Part shown: piece after piece, positions 52,084 through 61,357 of the stretch | Layout: every line of letters starts with the position of its first letter | Numbering within the stretch: position 1 is the first letter of the stretch | Assembly (NCBI RefSeq): GCF_035317345.1 | Contig: NZ_JAYKTU010000002.1 | Strand: one strand, 5' to 3' | From: Cellvibrio fontiphilus | GTDB taxonomy: Bacteria > Pseudomonadota > Gammaproteobacteria > Pseudomonadales > Cellvibrionaceae | Length of the DNA stretch: 64,000 nucleotides | Notes under the pieces: model-generated | Told to the model about the DNA's origin: nothing | Database searches by the model: none | What the model saw: the letters and a program-made list of their open reading frames with translations, nothing else | Position numbers and translations under genes: made by a program

Positions 52084-53235
52084 TTACTTATTGCACAGGC
52101 TTTTGAAGGTTTTTGGGGTGCAGCCATACTCCTCTTTGAACAATTTGTTGAAATAAGACACGTTGTTGTAACCCACCGAGTAGGCGATTTGGGCAATGTT
52201 GGCCTCTTCTTGTTCAGCCAGTAATCGCGCGGCCTCGGTCAGGCGCAACTTATTCAAGTAGCCGGTAAAGGTAAAACCCAGTTCCGCCTTGAGTATGTCG
52301 TTGATCTTGGTGCGGCTGACACCAATCCGGCTCACCATCAACTCCAGGCTCAGCTCGGCATTGGCGTACTCAGTAGCCATAAAGCGCAGGATGGAATCGG
52401 TATCCTTGTCCCGCTGCGGCTCTACGGATAACTGCTGGTAGGCCACCAGAGGGCGGTCTTTTTGCAGGCGGCTTTGTAAATCCGCAATCAATGCACGACT
52501 GTGTGCGCGAAAAAACCAAAAGCCAAAACCACCCCAAACAAGCAACAATAACCCGCCAAGTAGATAGAGATAACGCCAATCGCGCCCCATCAAGGTGATT
52601 TCATTTAGCTGCACTCGCGCATCAATATCCATTGGGCTCTGGGGGCTACTGCCGAATAACAGCTTGGGCACTTGTTTAAGCTGATACTCCTTCATGGATA
52701 GTTTCAGATGAAACCGCTCCAGCCACCATTGGGGTGTTTCAAGGCGAGTCAGATCCAGCACAACGGGAGTCCAGTCCTCATCACAGGCAAAAAAAGCCGA
52801 GGGGGATCGGTAACTCAGGGGATCGCTGGCGGTAGTGATTTTCTCGTCCACCGTTACCAGGCTAAAAGTGAGCACATTGGCCGGGGCGCATTTGGCACTG
52901 AAGGAAATGGTTTGGAAGGAAGCAAGGTTCGCCAGCACCGGTTTTTGCCCGGCATCACCAAACACCAGCGATACCGACGCAAAGGGGTGCTCCACCTTGG
53001 AAGAAACTTTTATGTCGGCATCGATACTGAAGCTGGCATCGTTAATTTTTACTGACGAATCACCACCCCAGTAGCGGTCATCTCCAGCTTCAGCCGACCA
53101 AGGTAAGGCACTTTGCTGCGCGGGCAACAACGATAATTGCAAGAAAGTGCGCTGCATACACCAATAGGCGGCCAGCGCGCTTAGCAACAACAACCCCGCC
53201 AGGGCGAGTAATACTTTTTTATAAAATGCCAGCAT
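52084..53235 (-). CDS. Membrane-anchored AraC-family regulator
   Basis: 383 residues from ATG 53235. Hydrophobic helix 1 (about 8-25), a periplasmic domain of about 190 residues with a beta-sandwich look (WGGDSSVKINDASFSIDADI, ISFSAKCAP), helix 2 (about 221-242), then a cytoplasmic linker and a C-terminal AraC double helix-turn-helix (SLELMVSRIGVSRTKIND, IAQIAYSVGYNNVSYFNKLFKEEYG in parts). The frame extends to 53379 without similarity. The layout suggests direct coupling of a periplasmic ligand to transcription. It is divergent from the UPF0303 gene. Confidence 0.87.
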   Translation of the reverse strand: MLAFYKKVLLALAGLLLLSALAAYWCMQRTFLQLSLLPAQQSALPWSAEAGDDRYWGGDSSVKINDASFSIDADIKVSSKVEHPFASVSLVFGDAGQKPVLANLASFQTISFSAKCAPANVLTFSLVTVDEKITTASDPLSYRSPSAFFACDEDWTPVVLDLTRLETPQWWLERFHLKLSMKEYQLKQVPKLLFGSSPQSPMDIDARVQLNEITLMGRDWRYLYLLGGLLLLVWGGFGFWFFRAHSRALIADLQSRLQKDRPLVAYQQLSVEPQRDKDTDSILRFMATEYANAELSLELMVSRIGVSRTKINDILKAELGFTFTGYLNKLRLTEAARLLAEQEEANIAQIAYSVGYNNVSYFNKLFKEEYGCTPKTFKSLCNK

Positions 53236-53424
53236 GGGTGAGGCCACCAAAATCAACGCGAGCAGACAATTTAGTCGCGAATCGCACCACATACAAGTTT
53301 TGCAAACTTGCAGCGGAACTCTGGAAATAAATGCAATTTTGCTTTGCAGCACTGCCTGCCTGAGGTTTAATCCAACCATCCAAACCGGCGACGGTTATCA
53401 ATCACAAGCCATACTGGGCAAACT

Positions 53425-53898
53425 ATGACTAGCGATCTTTTGAGCACACTCCTGGATCAGGAAGCAGAACTGCAGCTGCGCTACTTCAACAACAGTACCG
53501 CTTGGGAGCTGGGCAGCCTGATCAAAGCTGCAGCCGACCAAAACGCGGCGCCCATAGCCATAGAAATCTATGGCTTTGAGCAGGTGCTTTTCAGCTACTT
53601 TATGCCCGGCACTAACAAGGACAATCAGGATTGGATCAACCGCAAGCGCCAATCAGTGATGCGTTTTGGTCACAGCTCCTATTACACCGGCCAATACAAC
53701 CTCGCCAAAAACCGCAACTTTGAAACCATCCCCCACCTGGACCCTAAACAATACTGCGCCCATGGCGGCGCGTTCCCGCTGCGCATTAAAAATAGCGGCT
53801 TGATCGGCGCGGCCACTGTGTCTGGCTTGGCTCAGGAAATGGATCACCAAATGGTGATCGATGCACTGCGGAAAATCGTGCTGGCACAGACGCTTTAA
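53425..53898 (+). CDS. UPF0303 / heme-degrading-domain (HbpS-like) protein
   Basis: 157 residues, cytoplasmic. Seen: ELGSLIKAAADQNAAPIAIEI, KRQSVMRFGHSSYYTG, HGGAFPLRIKNSGLIGAATVSG and a C-terminal HQMVIDALRKIV, which follow the UPF0303/HbpS-like fold. Some relatives bind heme or act in redox sensing; function here is not shown. Its 3' end overlaps that of rsmI by 4 bp. Confidence 0.85.
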   Translation: MTSDLLSTLLDQEAELQLRYFNNSTAWELGSLIKAAADQNAAPIAIEIYGFEQVLFSYFMPGTNKDNQDWINRKRQSVMRFGHSSYYTGQYNLAKNRNFETIPHLDPKQYCAHGGAFPLRIKNSGLIGAATVSGLAQEMDHQMVIDALRKIVLAQTL

Positions 53899-54749
53899 CT
53901 ATCCCGCTGTAGCGCCCAGTCATATAAAAAGTTCTTTTTCAAACCGGTGAGCTTGGCGCCCAGGCTCGCCGCCTGTTTTACCGGCAACTCCTCCAGCAGG
54001 GTATTCATTATGTGAATTTGCTCGGGAGTAATAGCATCGCCCTCGTTTTTGGGCGCGCCATGTACCAATAAAACGATTTCACCGCGCTGTTGATGACTGT
54101 CCGCCGCAACCCAAGCAGCAAGCTCGGCCACCTTATCGCCTTTAATCGTTTCAAAGGTTTTGGTCAGCTCCCGCGCCATAACCACTTCGCGCTCGGGGCC
54201 GAATACCTGCACCATATCCTGCAGGGTTTCCAAAATACGATGCGGAGCCTCATAAAAAATCAGGGTGCGTGGGTCGGCAGCAAGGCTTTGTAAATGCGTG
54301 CAGCGCGCCACCTGTTTCGCCGGTAAAAACCCCTCAAACGCAAAACGGTCCGAGGGCAAGCCGGCAGCGCTCAGGGCAGCGATCATTGCGCAAGCGCCGG
54401 GCACAGGCACAATTGTTATTCCCGCGTGGCGAGCGCTGCGCACCAGGCGATAACCCGGATCAGACACCAGCGGGGTTCCCGCATCCGAAATTAATGCGAT
54501 GGATTCGCCGGCTTGCATCCGCGCAATCAGTTGCGCAGTGCGCTGCTCATCGCTGTGATCATGGTAGGCAACGCAGGGGGTTTTGATATCGAAATGCGCC
54601 AGCAAACGAGAACTGTGGCGCGTATCCTCCGCGGCGATAAGCGCTACAGTTTGTAGAGTTTCCACCGCTCGCGGTACCATATCGCCCAAATTGCCAATCG
54701 GGGTTGCCACAACATAAAGGGTGCCTGGGTTGGAGCTAGGAGTTGCCAT
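53895..54749 (-). CDS. rsmI: 16S rRNA (cytidine1402-2'-O)-methyltransferase
   Basis: 284 residues; SAM-dependent enzyme that methylates the ribose of C1402, the nucleotide whose base RsmH methylates. LYVVATPIGNLGDM, AEDTRHS, YHDHSDEQ and ISDAGTPLVSDPGYRLV are diagnostic. ATG 54749 is preferred over GTG 54761. It is divergent from lpoA, as in other gammaproteobacteria. Confidence 0.96.
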   Translation of the reverse strand: MATPSSNPGTLYVVATPIGNLGDMVPRAVETLQTVALIAAEDTRHSSRLLAHFDIKTPCVAYHDHSDEQRTAQLIARMQAGESIALISDAGTPLVSDPGYRLVRSARHAGITIVPVPGACAMIAALSAAGLPSDRFAFEGFLPAKQVARCTHLQSLAADPRTLIFYEAPHRILETLQDMVQVFGPEREVVMARELTKTFETIKGDKVAELAAWVAADSHQQRGEIVLLVHGAPKNEGDAITPEQIHIMNTLLEELPVKQAASLGAKLTGLKKNFLYDWALQRDS

Positions 54750-54865
54750 AACGCATTCCACAAAAAGTGAGATCAGGCCAGTTAACCGCGCACTGATACC
54801 GATATGAATATTGATATTGAATTGTTACTGCAGGTTGCCAGCCGCAGTTTTTCACCGAGGTCGTC

Positions 54866-56767
54866 ATGCCCCACAGGCTAATGTTGCGTAGCGTTTTCCG
54901 CCCGATTGCTTTATCCAAACTAGTGCTTTGCTCGCTCTCGGCGGCATTGCTACTCAATGGCTGCAGCAGCACACCACCCCAATCGACAACCGCAGCCAAA
55001 CCCAAACCGGCGTCCAGCCAGCCAGCGCAACTCAGTGCCAGCAAATTGTTACAAATGGCTAACCAGGCACAATCGCCTGAACGCGAAAGTTTGGTTTTGC
55101 AAGCGGCACAGGTCTATATCGATGGAGGGAAATACAATCGCGCTCGCGATTTGTTGATGGACATAAATGCAGAGGCATTGCCCGATCAGGCTTACATCAA
55201 ACATACCGATTTACTGAGCGCTGTCGCATTAAATGAAGGCTCCAACTTTTTAGCCCACGGCATTCTAACCAAGCCGCGCCTGGAACAACAATGGCAAGCC
55301 ATGGAGCCGGCTATGGAAATCTCCCTGCGCGATAAACGCGCGCAGGTGTTTGCACTTTTGGGTGAGCAACAAAATAGCGTGAATGAACGCATTCAACTTG
55401 CAGCGCTGACCAACAATAAAAAATTGTTGCAAACCAATCAGGATGCGCTCTGGCAAAGCCTCATGAGCATTCCCTTTGCAGAGCTGCAACAGTTAGCCAT
55501 GAGTGGCATGAGTGATACCGCACGCGGCTGGTATAGCTTGGCCGCTATCAATAAAAATAATCAAATCGATTTGGAACAACAGCGTGAACAATTGCAGCAA
55601 TGGCTGCGCGACTGGCGCCAACATCCAGCCCACAATAATCTGCCGAGCGATTTAAAACTCCTGCAAAGTTTGATTGACCAACAGCCCAAGCAAATTGCGC
55701 TGTTATTGCCTATGCAAGGCAAACTTGCCGAAGCCGGCGAAGCAGTGCGCGACGGTTTTTTTGCAGCATATTTCCAGGCGCTGGGCAATGGCCGTCACGC
55801 GCCTGAAGTACGTCAATACGATAGTAGCGAAGATACAATCAGCGCTTATCAACAAGCCATAGCCGATGGTGCGGATTTGGTGATTGGCCCCATCGACAAA
55901 GAAAAAGTAACTGAATTGAGCCTGATGCCAGCGCTAGATGTGCCTGTGCTTGCGCTAAATTACCCGGACAGCCAACCCGCACAACCGCTTAAAGGTTTTT
56001 ATCAATTTGGTTTGGCGGTAGAGGATGAGGCACGGCAAGTTGCACGTCAGGCTTTTTTGGAAGGTCATCGCCAGGCGATGGTGATTATTCCCTCGCAAGA
56101 ATGGAGTGAGCGCAGCGCCCGTGCATTTGCTGAGGAGTGGGAAAAGCTTGGCGGCGTGGTGGTAAATCGCAGCCAATTCCAAAACGGCGCCAACTATTCC
56201 AAATTAGTCAAAGATGCGATGCAAATTGAAAACAGCCTGGTTCGCAACCGCGAAATGCAAGAGCTGCTCGGTGTACCACTGCAAACTGCACCGCGCAGCC
56301 GCAGCGATGTGGATATGATTTTCCTGATTGCCGATCCGGCACAAGGGCGCCAGATCAAACCAACTTTTGCGTTCCACTACGCCGGCAACATTCCGGTGTA
56401 CGCCACTAGCCAAATTTATTCCGGCCAGGCCAATATAAAAGCAGATCGCGATTTAAACGGTGTACGTTTTAATACTATGCCCTGGTTATTTGATACCAAC
56501 AGCGCAGAAAAACAAGCTGTCGCACAACATACCCAATCAGCGGCAGTCTATGGCCGTTTACATGCCTTGGGCGCAGATGCGTTCCGCCTCTATGCACGCT
56601 TGCCGCAACTGGAACAGGTTCCAGGTATGCGTATTTTTGGCGCGACAGGTGCACTGCAAATGGCAAGTGATGGCCGCATCGAACGCGAGCAAATCTGGGT
56701 GCGCTTCCGCAATGGCGAAGCCCAACCCCTGCCGATGGTCATCAACCAAAATGACCTGCAATATTAA
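54866..56767 (+). CDS. lpoA: Penicillin-binding protein activator LpoA
   Basis: 633-residue outer-membrane lipoprotein. A signal sequence ends in LLLNGC, with the lipidated Cys at about residue 33. The N-terminal half is helical (TPR-like), and the C-terminal half is a periplasmic-binding-protein fold (IALLLPMQGKLAEAG, DLVIGPIDKEKV, MVIIPSQEW). LpoA activates PBP1A in E. coli. The start at 54866 has GAGG 6 nt upstream. Confidence 0.95.
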   Translation: MPHRLMLRSVFRPIALSKLVLCSLSAALLLNGCSSTPPQSTTAAKPKPASSQPAQLSASKLLQMANQAQSPERESLVLQAAQVYIDGGKYNRARDLLMDINAEALPDQAYIKHTDLLSAVALNEGSNFLAHGILTKPRLEQQWQAMEPAMEISLRDKRAQVFALLGEQQNSVNERIQLAALTNNKKLLQTNQDALWQSLMSIPFAELQQLAMSGMSDTARGWYSLAAINKNNQIDLEQQREQLQQWLRDWRQHPAHNNLPSDLKLLQSLIDQQPKQIALLLPMQGKLAEAGEAVRDGFFAAYFQALGNGRHAPEVRQYDSSEDTISAYQQAIADGADLVIGPIDKEKVTELSLMPALDVPVLALNYPDSQPAQPLKGFYQFGLAVEDEARQVARQAFLEGHRQAMVIIPSQEWSERSARAFAEEWEKLGGVVVNRSQFQNGANYSKLVKDAMQIENSLVRNREMQELLGVPLQTAPRSRSDVDMIFLIADPAQGRQIKPTFAFHYAGNIPVYATSQIYSGQANIKADRDLNGVRFNTMPWLFDTNSAEKQAVAQHTQSAAVYGRLHALGADAFRLYARLPQLEQVPGMRIFGATGALQMASDGRIEREQIWVRFRNGEAQPLPMVINQNDLQY

Positions 56768-56806
56768 GCCCAACCTGCCTTAAGCATTATTCAAAAGGAA
56801 TACAAA

Positions 56807-57238
56807 ATGCACAACAAGGACGTTAACACCTCAATACAAACCGCTCTGCCGGCACCTAACAGTATTACTCTTGGTGCCGCTGCGGAATCACAAGCAGAAG
56901 CTTTTCTCATCCAACAGGGGCTAATAACTCGCCTACGCAATTACCGCTGTAAGCTGGGTGAAATCGATTTAATCATGCTCGATAAAACCCCGCACGCCAG
57001 TGCCAGCGAGAACACACTGGTATTTGTGGAAGTAAGGCTACGCACCAATAAGCGTTTCGCACCGGCACTGGAAACGGTGGACTATCGCAAACAACAAAAA
57101 ATCATTAAAACTGCGATGCGTTTTCTACAGGAGCAAAAACTTTACGACAAAGTCCGCTGCCGGTTTGATGTGATAGCATTAGACCAAACCGGCACTGCGC
57201 CCGCCATTCAATGGGTTAAAAACGCTTTTGGGGTTTAA
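56807..57238 (+). CDS. yraN: UPF0102 protein YraN
   Basis: 143 residues with the restriction-endonuclease-like fold of YraN: GAAAESQAEAFL, NYRCKLGEIDLIM, LVFVEVRLR (the Glu-x-x form of the nuclease motif) and FDVIAL. No activity is established. It lies 39 bp after lpoA and 68 bp before diaA. Confidence 0.93.
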   Translation: MHNKDVNTSIQTALPAPNSITLGAAAESQAEAFLIQQGLITRLRNYRCKLGEIDLIMLDKTPHASASENTLVFVEVRLRTNKRFAPALETVDYRKQQKIIKTAMRFLQEQKLYDKVRCRFDVIALDQTGTAPAIQWVKNAFGV

Positions 57239-57306
57239 CCCCGAGCAATTTCTGCAGCAGCTATCTTTAATTTTTTTATTAGTACCAACACGGCAAGTAG
57301 TCTCTT

Positions 57307-57891
57307 ATGGATCAACGCGTTATCACTCTCTTTCACGAAAGTATTGAAGCCAAAATGCACGCGGGAGAGCAACTTGCACCGCTAATTGCCCATGCCAGCC
57401 AGGTAATCGTGCATGCACTGCTGAATGAACGCAAAGTGCTGACCTGTGGCAATGGAATCTCTGCGGCACAAGCACAAATTCTTACCGCCAGCTTAATCAA
57501 TCGCTTCGAACAGGAACGGCCAAGTCTGCCAGCACTAAACATAGGCGCAGATTTCACTACCCAAACAGCTATAGGCAGCGATACTAACTTCAATGATATT
57601 TATGCCAAGCAAATTCGTGCACTCGGCCAGGCTGGCGATGTGTTGATACTGCTCACCAGCACCGGGAAAGCCAGCAATTTATTACAAGCGATTAGCGCCG
57701 CACACGATAAAGGCATGCAAGTTATTGCCTTCACCGCGAACGATGGTGGCGACGTAGCCGCACTACTGGATCAACAAGATATTGAACTTCGCGTGCCTTC
57801 TGCAGCCAAACCCCGTATTCACGAAGTTCATCTGCTCAGCTTGTTTTGTTTGTGCGATCTGATCGACCAGCAATTATTTGGAGGATTCTAA
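57307..57891 (+). CDS. diaA: SIS-domain replication-initiation regulator DiaA
   Basis: 194 residues. CGNGISAAQAQIL, ASLINRFEQERPSLPA, YAKQIRALGQAGDVLI, STGKASNLL and CDLIDQQLF closely follow E. coli DiaA, which binds DnaA and promotes its assembly at oriC. The AEL catalytic Glu of the related isomerase GmhA is replaced here (ASL), consistent with a non-enzymatic role. Its stop overlaps the dolP start by one base (TAATG). Confidence 0.92.
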   Translation: MDQRVITLFHESIEAKMHAGEQLAPLIAHASQVIVHALLNERKVLTCGNGISAAQAQILTASLINRFEQERPSLPALNIGADFTTQTAIGSDTNFNDIYAKQIRALGQAGDVLILLTSTGKASNLLQAISAAHDKGMQVIAFTANDGGDVAALLDQQDIELRVPSAAKPRIHEVHLLSLFCLCDLIDQQLFGGF

Positions 57892-58484
57892 TGGGATTCA
57901 CGCGCACCGCCAGCCCTGCTTTTTTTATGCTGTTGCCGGTTTTGCTCACACTGATACTTTCCAGTGGGTGCGCTAAAATAATTCAGGTCACTACCAGCGA
58001 GCCAGTACAAATCAGCACCAATAAACGCAGTTTGGGTACGCGCATTAATGATGGCCAGCTGGAAACGTTTGCACGGGTAAACATCCATAAAGCGAGCAAA
58101 GAATTTGAAAATGCCCGCATTAATATCGACAGCTTCAACGGCATAGTGCTGCTCACTGGTCAGGTACCGAGTGAAGAATTGCGGCAACTGGCAGGCGCCA
58201 CGGTTAGCCAAATCAATACCCTGCGCCAACTTCACAACGAACTTGAAATCACTCAGCGAACACGTCTGCCCACACATGCCAAAGATGCCTGGATCAGCAC
58301 CAAAATAAAAACCAAGCTCATTGCAAGCAATATTCAAAGTAGCCGTGTGCGGGTTATTACCGAATCCCAAAGTGTTTATTTAATGGGATTGGTATCGCGT
58401 CATGAGGCGGAGCGCGTCACCGAAATGGCTCGCACCACCAAGGGTGTAACGCAAGTCGTTAAAGTATTTGAATATATAGACTAG
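57891..58484 (+). CDS. dolP: BON-domain outer-membrane lipoprotein
   Basis: 197 residues. A signal peptide ends in LILSSGC, with lipidated Cys around residue 27. Two BON domains follow (LGTRINDGQLETFA to LHNELEI; TKIKTKLIAS to VVKVFEYI). DolP (YraP) supports outer-membrane integrity in E. coli. GGAGG lies 7 nt before the ATG; the longer frame from 57846 was rejected. Confidence 0.93.
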   Translation: MGFTRTASPAFFMLLPVLLTLILSSGCAKIIQVTTSEPVQISTNKRSLGTRINDGQLETFARVNIHKASKEFENARINIDSFNGIVLLTGQVPSEELRQLAGATVSQINTLRQLHNELEITQRTRLPTHAKDAWISTKIKTKLIASNIQSSRVRVITESQSVYLMGLVSRHEAERVTEMARTTKGVTQVVKVFEYID

Positions 58485-58625
58485 TAAACCGGCCCTCTCT
58501 TCCTCCCATCCTCGCTGCATCAACCACTAGCATTCTGTCGCCATCCTGCTAGTATCGGGACGGTATTTAGCTGTGCGATATTTACCCAGCCCTAGCAATA
58601 ATATTTCCAGGCAAAGGAATTCACT

Positions 58626-59219
58626 ATGATTACTACTTTAATTGTTCTTGTTGTACTTGCCCTTCTGGTGTTTTACGTTATTGGTATTTACAACAAATTG
58701 GTGACCTTAAAAAATCGTTTTGAAAATGGATTTTCCCAGATTGCTGTGCAACTCAAGCGTCGCTACGATTTAATTCCAAACCTGGTAGAAACGGCCAAAG
58801 CCTATATCACCCATGAGCGCGACACACTCGAAGCAGTAGTTAAAGCGCGCAATCAAGCATTGCAAGGTTTACAAGCGGCAAGTGCCAACCCGGGCAGCTC
58901 TGTGGCAATTGCCGATCTGGCAAATGCAGAAACTCTGCTGGGTGCAGCCATGTCGCGCTTAAGTGTCGTGATGGAAGCCTACCCCGACCTGAAAGCCTCG
59001 CAAAACATGCTGCAAGTCTCTGAGGAGCTGACCAGTACTGAAAACAAAATCGCCTTTGCACGCCAGGCATTTAACGATGCAGTCACTGAATTTAATATCT
59101 ACAAACAAACCTTTCCTCCAGTGCTTTTGGCGAACGCGTTTGGTTTCCGAGAAAATGCCAGCCTGTTGGAATTTGATGATCACACCGAGATTCAGGCTGC
59201 ACCTAAAGTGCAATTTTAA
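58626..59219 (+). CDS. LemA family protein
   Basis: 197 residues. An N-terminal membrane helix (about 3-20) is followed by the helical bundle domain: YNKLVTLKNRFENGFSQI, QLKRRYDLIPNLVETAKAY, HERDTLEAVVKARN and YPDLKASQNMLQ. Function unclear across the family. It is next to the M48 peptidase (27 bp), a pairing seen in other proteobacteria. Confidence 0.94.
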   Translation: MITTLIVLVVLALLVFYVIGIYNKLVTLKNRFENGFSQIAVQLKRRYDLIPNLVETAKAYITHERDTLEAVVKARNQALQGLQAASANPGSSVAIADLANAETLLGAAMSRLSVVMEAYPDLKASQNMLQVSEELTSTENKIAFARQAFNDAVTEFNIYKQTFPPVLLANAFGFRENASLLEFDDHTEIQAAPKVQF

Positions 59220-59246
59220 TCAGGCCTAAATATCGCAAGGTGCAAG

Positions 59247-61220
59247 ATGAATTTTTTTGAGCATCAGGATCGTGCGCGCCGCAAAACCAAGCAATTGATC
59301 GCCTTGTTGGCGCTGGCAGTAACGGCATTGGTGAGCATCACCACTTTCGCGGCAGCAGCGCTGGTTTATTTTTCTGGCAACGCCTCTCCTTGGATATACG
59401 AACAACCACACAGCATGTGGATCGGTGTGCTTCATGCGTTCAGTGTGCAAACTTTTTTCTGGATCGCACTGGCAGTCACCAGCGTCGTTTTTCTCGGCAG
59501 TTTGTTTCGCTTTATGCAATTGGGGGCTGGCGGTCGCGCTATTGCAGAGGCTATGGGCGGGCGCTTATTGCTCGGCACTAGCCAGGATCAGGATGAACGA
59601 AAAATTCTGAATGTAGTCGAGGAAATGGCCATCGCCTCCGGTACACCAGTGCCTCCAGTCTATCTACTGGAGGACAATGCAATAAACGCGTTTGCCGCCG
59701 GCTACCGTCCACAGGACGCAGTTATTGGTATCACCCGTGGCTGCATCCAGCAATTATCACGCGATGAATTACAGGGCGTTGTCGCGCATGAATTCAGTCA
59801 TATTTTTCATGGCGACATGCGTTTGAATATGCGCTTGGTCGCACTGCTTTACGGTATTTTAGTCATCGGATTAATTGGTGATTTTTTGCTGCGTGCCAAC
59901 CGTCGCACCAGTCTGGTGAGTTCAAGCCGCAATAAATCTTCTGGCGGATTCATTGTACTAATTGGCCTGGGCTTATTAATTATTGGTTACACAGGCACAT
60001 TTTTTGGCAATTTGATTAAAGCTGCGGTGAGCCGTCAACGCGAGTTTTTAGCCGATGCCTCGGCAGTGCAATTCACACGCAACCCTGAGGGTATTGCAGG
60101 CGCGCTAAAAAAGATCGGGGCCAGTACAACAGGCTCCAAATTACACAATGATAATGCCGCCGAGTTTAGCCATATGTACTTTAGCCAGGGAGTAAGGCAC
60201 TTATTAGCATTCATGGCAACGCATCCTCCCTTAGGCGAGCGCATTAAACGTATACTCCCGCGCTGGGATGGCAAATTTGAATCCGCAAACAATAATAGTG
60301 ATCAGACTAATAAAGGAAGCAAGACTTTTACCGATTCGGACTCCAGCCCTATTGCTTCTATATATAGCAATGAATCCCATAATGCCCAGACAACACCGCA
60401 TCCATTTATCAATAACAACCTGGCACAAATCGCCCAACCCACACGCGAACAGTTAGCCTATGCACAAAACTGTTTAACCCATATAACACCCGCGTTAAAA
60501 AAAGCCTCCGAAGAACCCTTTAGTGCGCGGGGTGTTGTGTTTGGATTATTACTGGACCAGCTGCCACAAACGCGAAACGATCAATTAAGTGCGTTGGCCG
60601 AACAATTCGATGCCGACGAACTGGACAGTTTGCTACCTATTATTAACGCCAGCGCTGCAGCTAAGGTGCACCTGCGCTTGCCACTGGTTGAACTTTCGAT
60701 AGCCGCATTGAAACAATTATCTGCTGCACAACGACAGAACTTTTTGTCTGGATTAAATCGCTTGATACAAGCTGATGAGAAAGTGAGCCTGATGGAGTGG
60801 GCAATCCGTCGCATTGTGTTACACAACATTTGCCCAGAACCTTTGTCATTGAGCAAATATTCTTTGCAGGAAATGCACGAGGAATGCCAGCTACTGATTT
60901 CGTTAATGGCTCACACCGGCGCCACCAGCCAAGCAAATGTAGAGATAGCTTTCGCTCAGGCCTCCAGTATTTTACCGTTTAAACAATTCACGCTGCTTGC
61001 GCGCAAGGTGATAAAACTCGATGCTGTAGACGCAGCCTTGACGCGCCTGAACCAGTTGCAGCCACTACAAAAACCACAGTTATTAAAAGCCATGAATCTT
61101 TGTGTTATGCAAGATGGTAAATTACACCTGGCTGAAGCAGAATTATTTCGCGCGCTCGCCGATGGAATCGATTGCCCGATTCCACCGCAATTGCAAGCAT
61201 TACCAGTGCAGCCGTATTGA
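59247..61220 (+). CDS. M48-family membrane metallopeptidase
   Basis: 657 residues. Two N-terminal helices (about 12-40 and 65-90) precede the peptidase, with the zinc motif VVAHEFSHIF (HExxH) and the third ligand in REFLADASAVQFTRNP. Two more helices lie between them. After about residue 340 comes a helical C-terminal half without similarity I can name. The layout is HtpX-like and suggests membrane protein quality control. It probably forms an operon with the LemA gene. Confidence 0.93.
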   Translation: MNFFEHQDRARRKTKQLIALLALAVTALVSITTFAAAALVYFSGNASPWIYEQPHSMWIGVLHAFSVQTFFWIALAVTSVVFLGSLFRFMQLGAGGRAIAEAMGGRLLLGTSQDQDERKILNVVEEMAIASGTPVPPVYLLEDNAINAFAAGYRPQDAVIGITRGCIQQLSRDELQGVVAHEFSHIFHGDMRLNMRLVALLYGILVIGLIGDFLLRANRRTSLVSSSRNKSSGGFIVLIGLGLLIIGYTGTFFGNLIKAAVSRQREFLADASAVQFTRNPEGIAGALKKIGASTTGSKLHNDNAAEFSHMYFSQGVRHLLAFMATHPPLGERIKRILPRWDGKFESANNNSDQTNKGSKTFTDSDSSPIASIYSNESHNAQTTPHPFINNNLAQIAQPTREQLAYAQNCLTHITPALKKASEEPFSARGVVFGLLLDQLPQTRNDQLSALAEQFDADELDSLLPIINASAAAKVHLRLPLVELSIAALKQLSAAQRQNFLSGLNRLIQADEKVSLMEWAIRRIVLHNICPEPLSLSKYSLQEMHEECQLLISLMAHTGATSQANVEIAFAQASSILPFKQFTLLARKVIKLDAVDAALTRLNQLQPLQKPQLLKAMNLCVMQDGKLHLAEAELFRALADGIDCPIPPQLQALPVQPY

Positions 61221-61312
61221 GTTTCTGAGGCATATCAACTGACCGGTAAAAAGCGAATGGGCGCCAGATAAAAGACCCGGCAAGTTGCTACAACATTTAT
61301 GGCCCGAGCGGT

Positions 61313-61318
61313 TATAAT
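61313..61318 (+). promoter_or_regulatory. Promoter -10 element of the aminotransferase gene
   Basis: A perfect TATAAT about 40 bp before the TTG start. No good -35 is visible at normal spacing, so the assignment is tentative. Confidence 0.4.
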
Positions 61319-61357
61319 GCCGCGCAATTTATCCCGCCAACCAAAGAGGTAATCACC

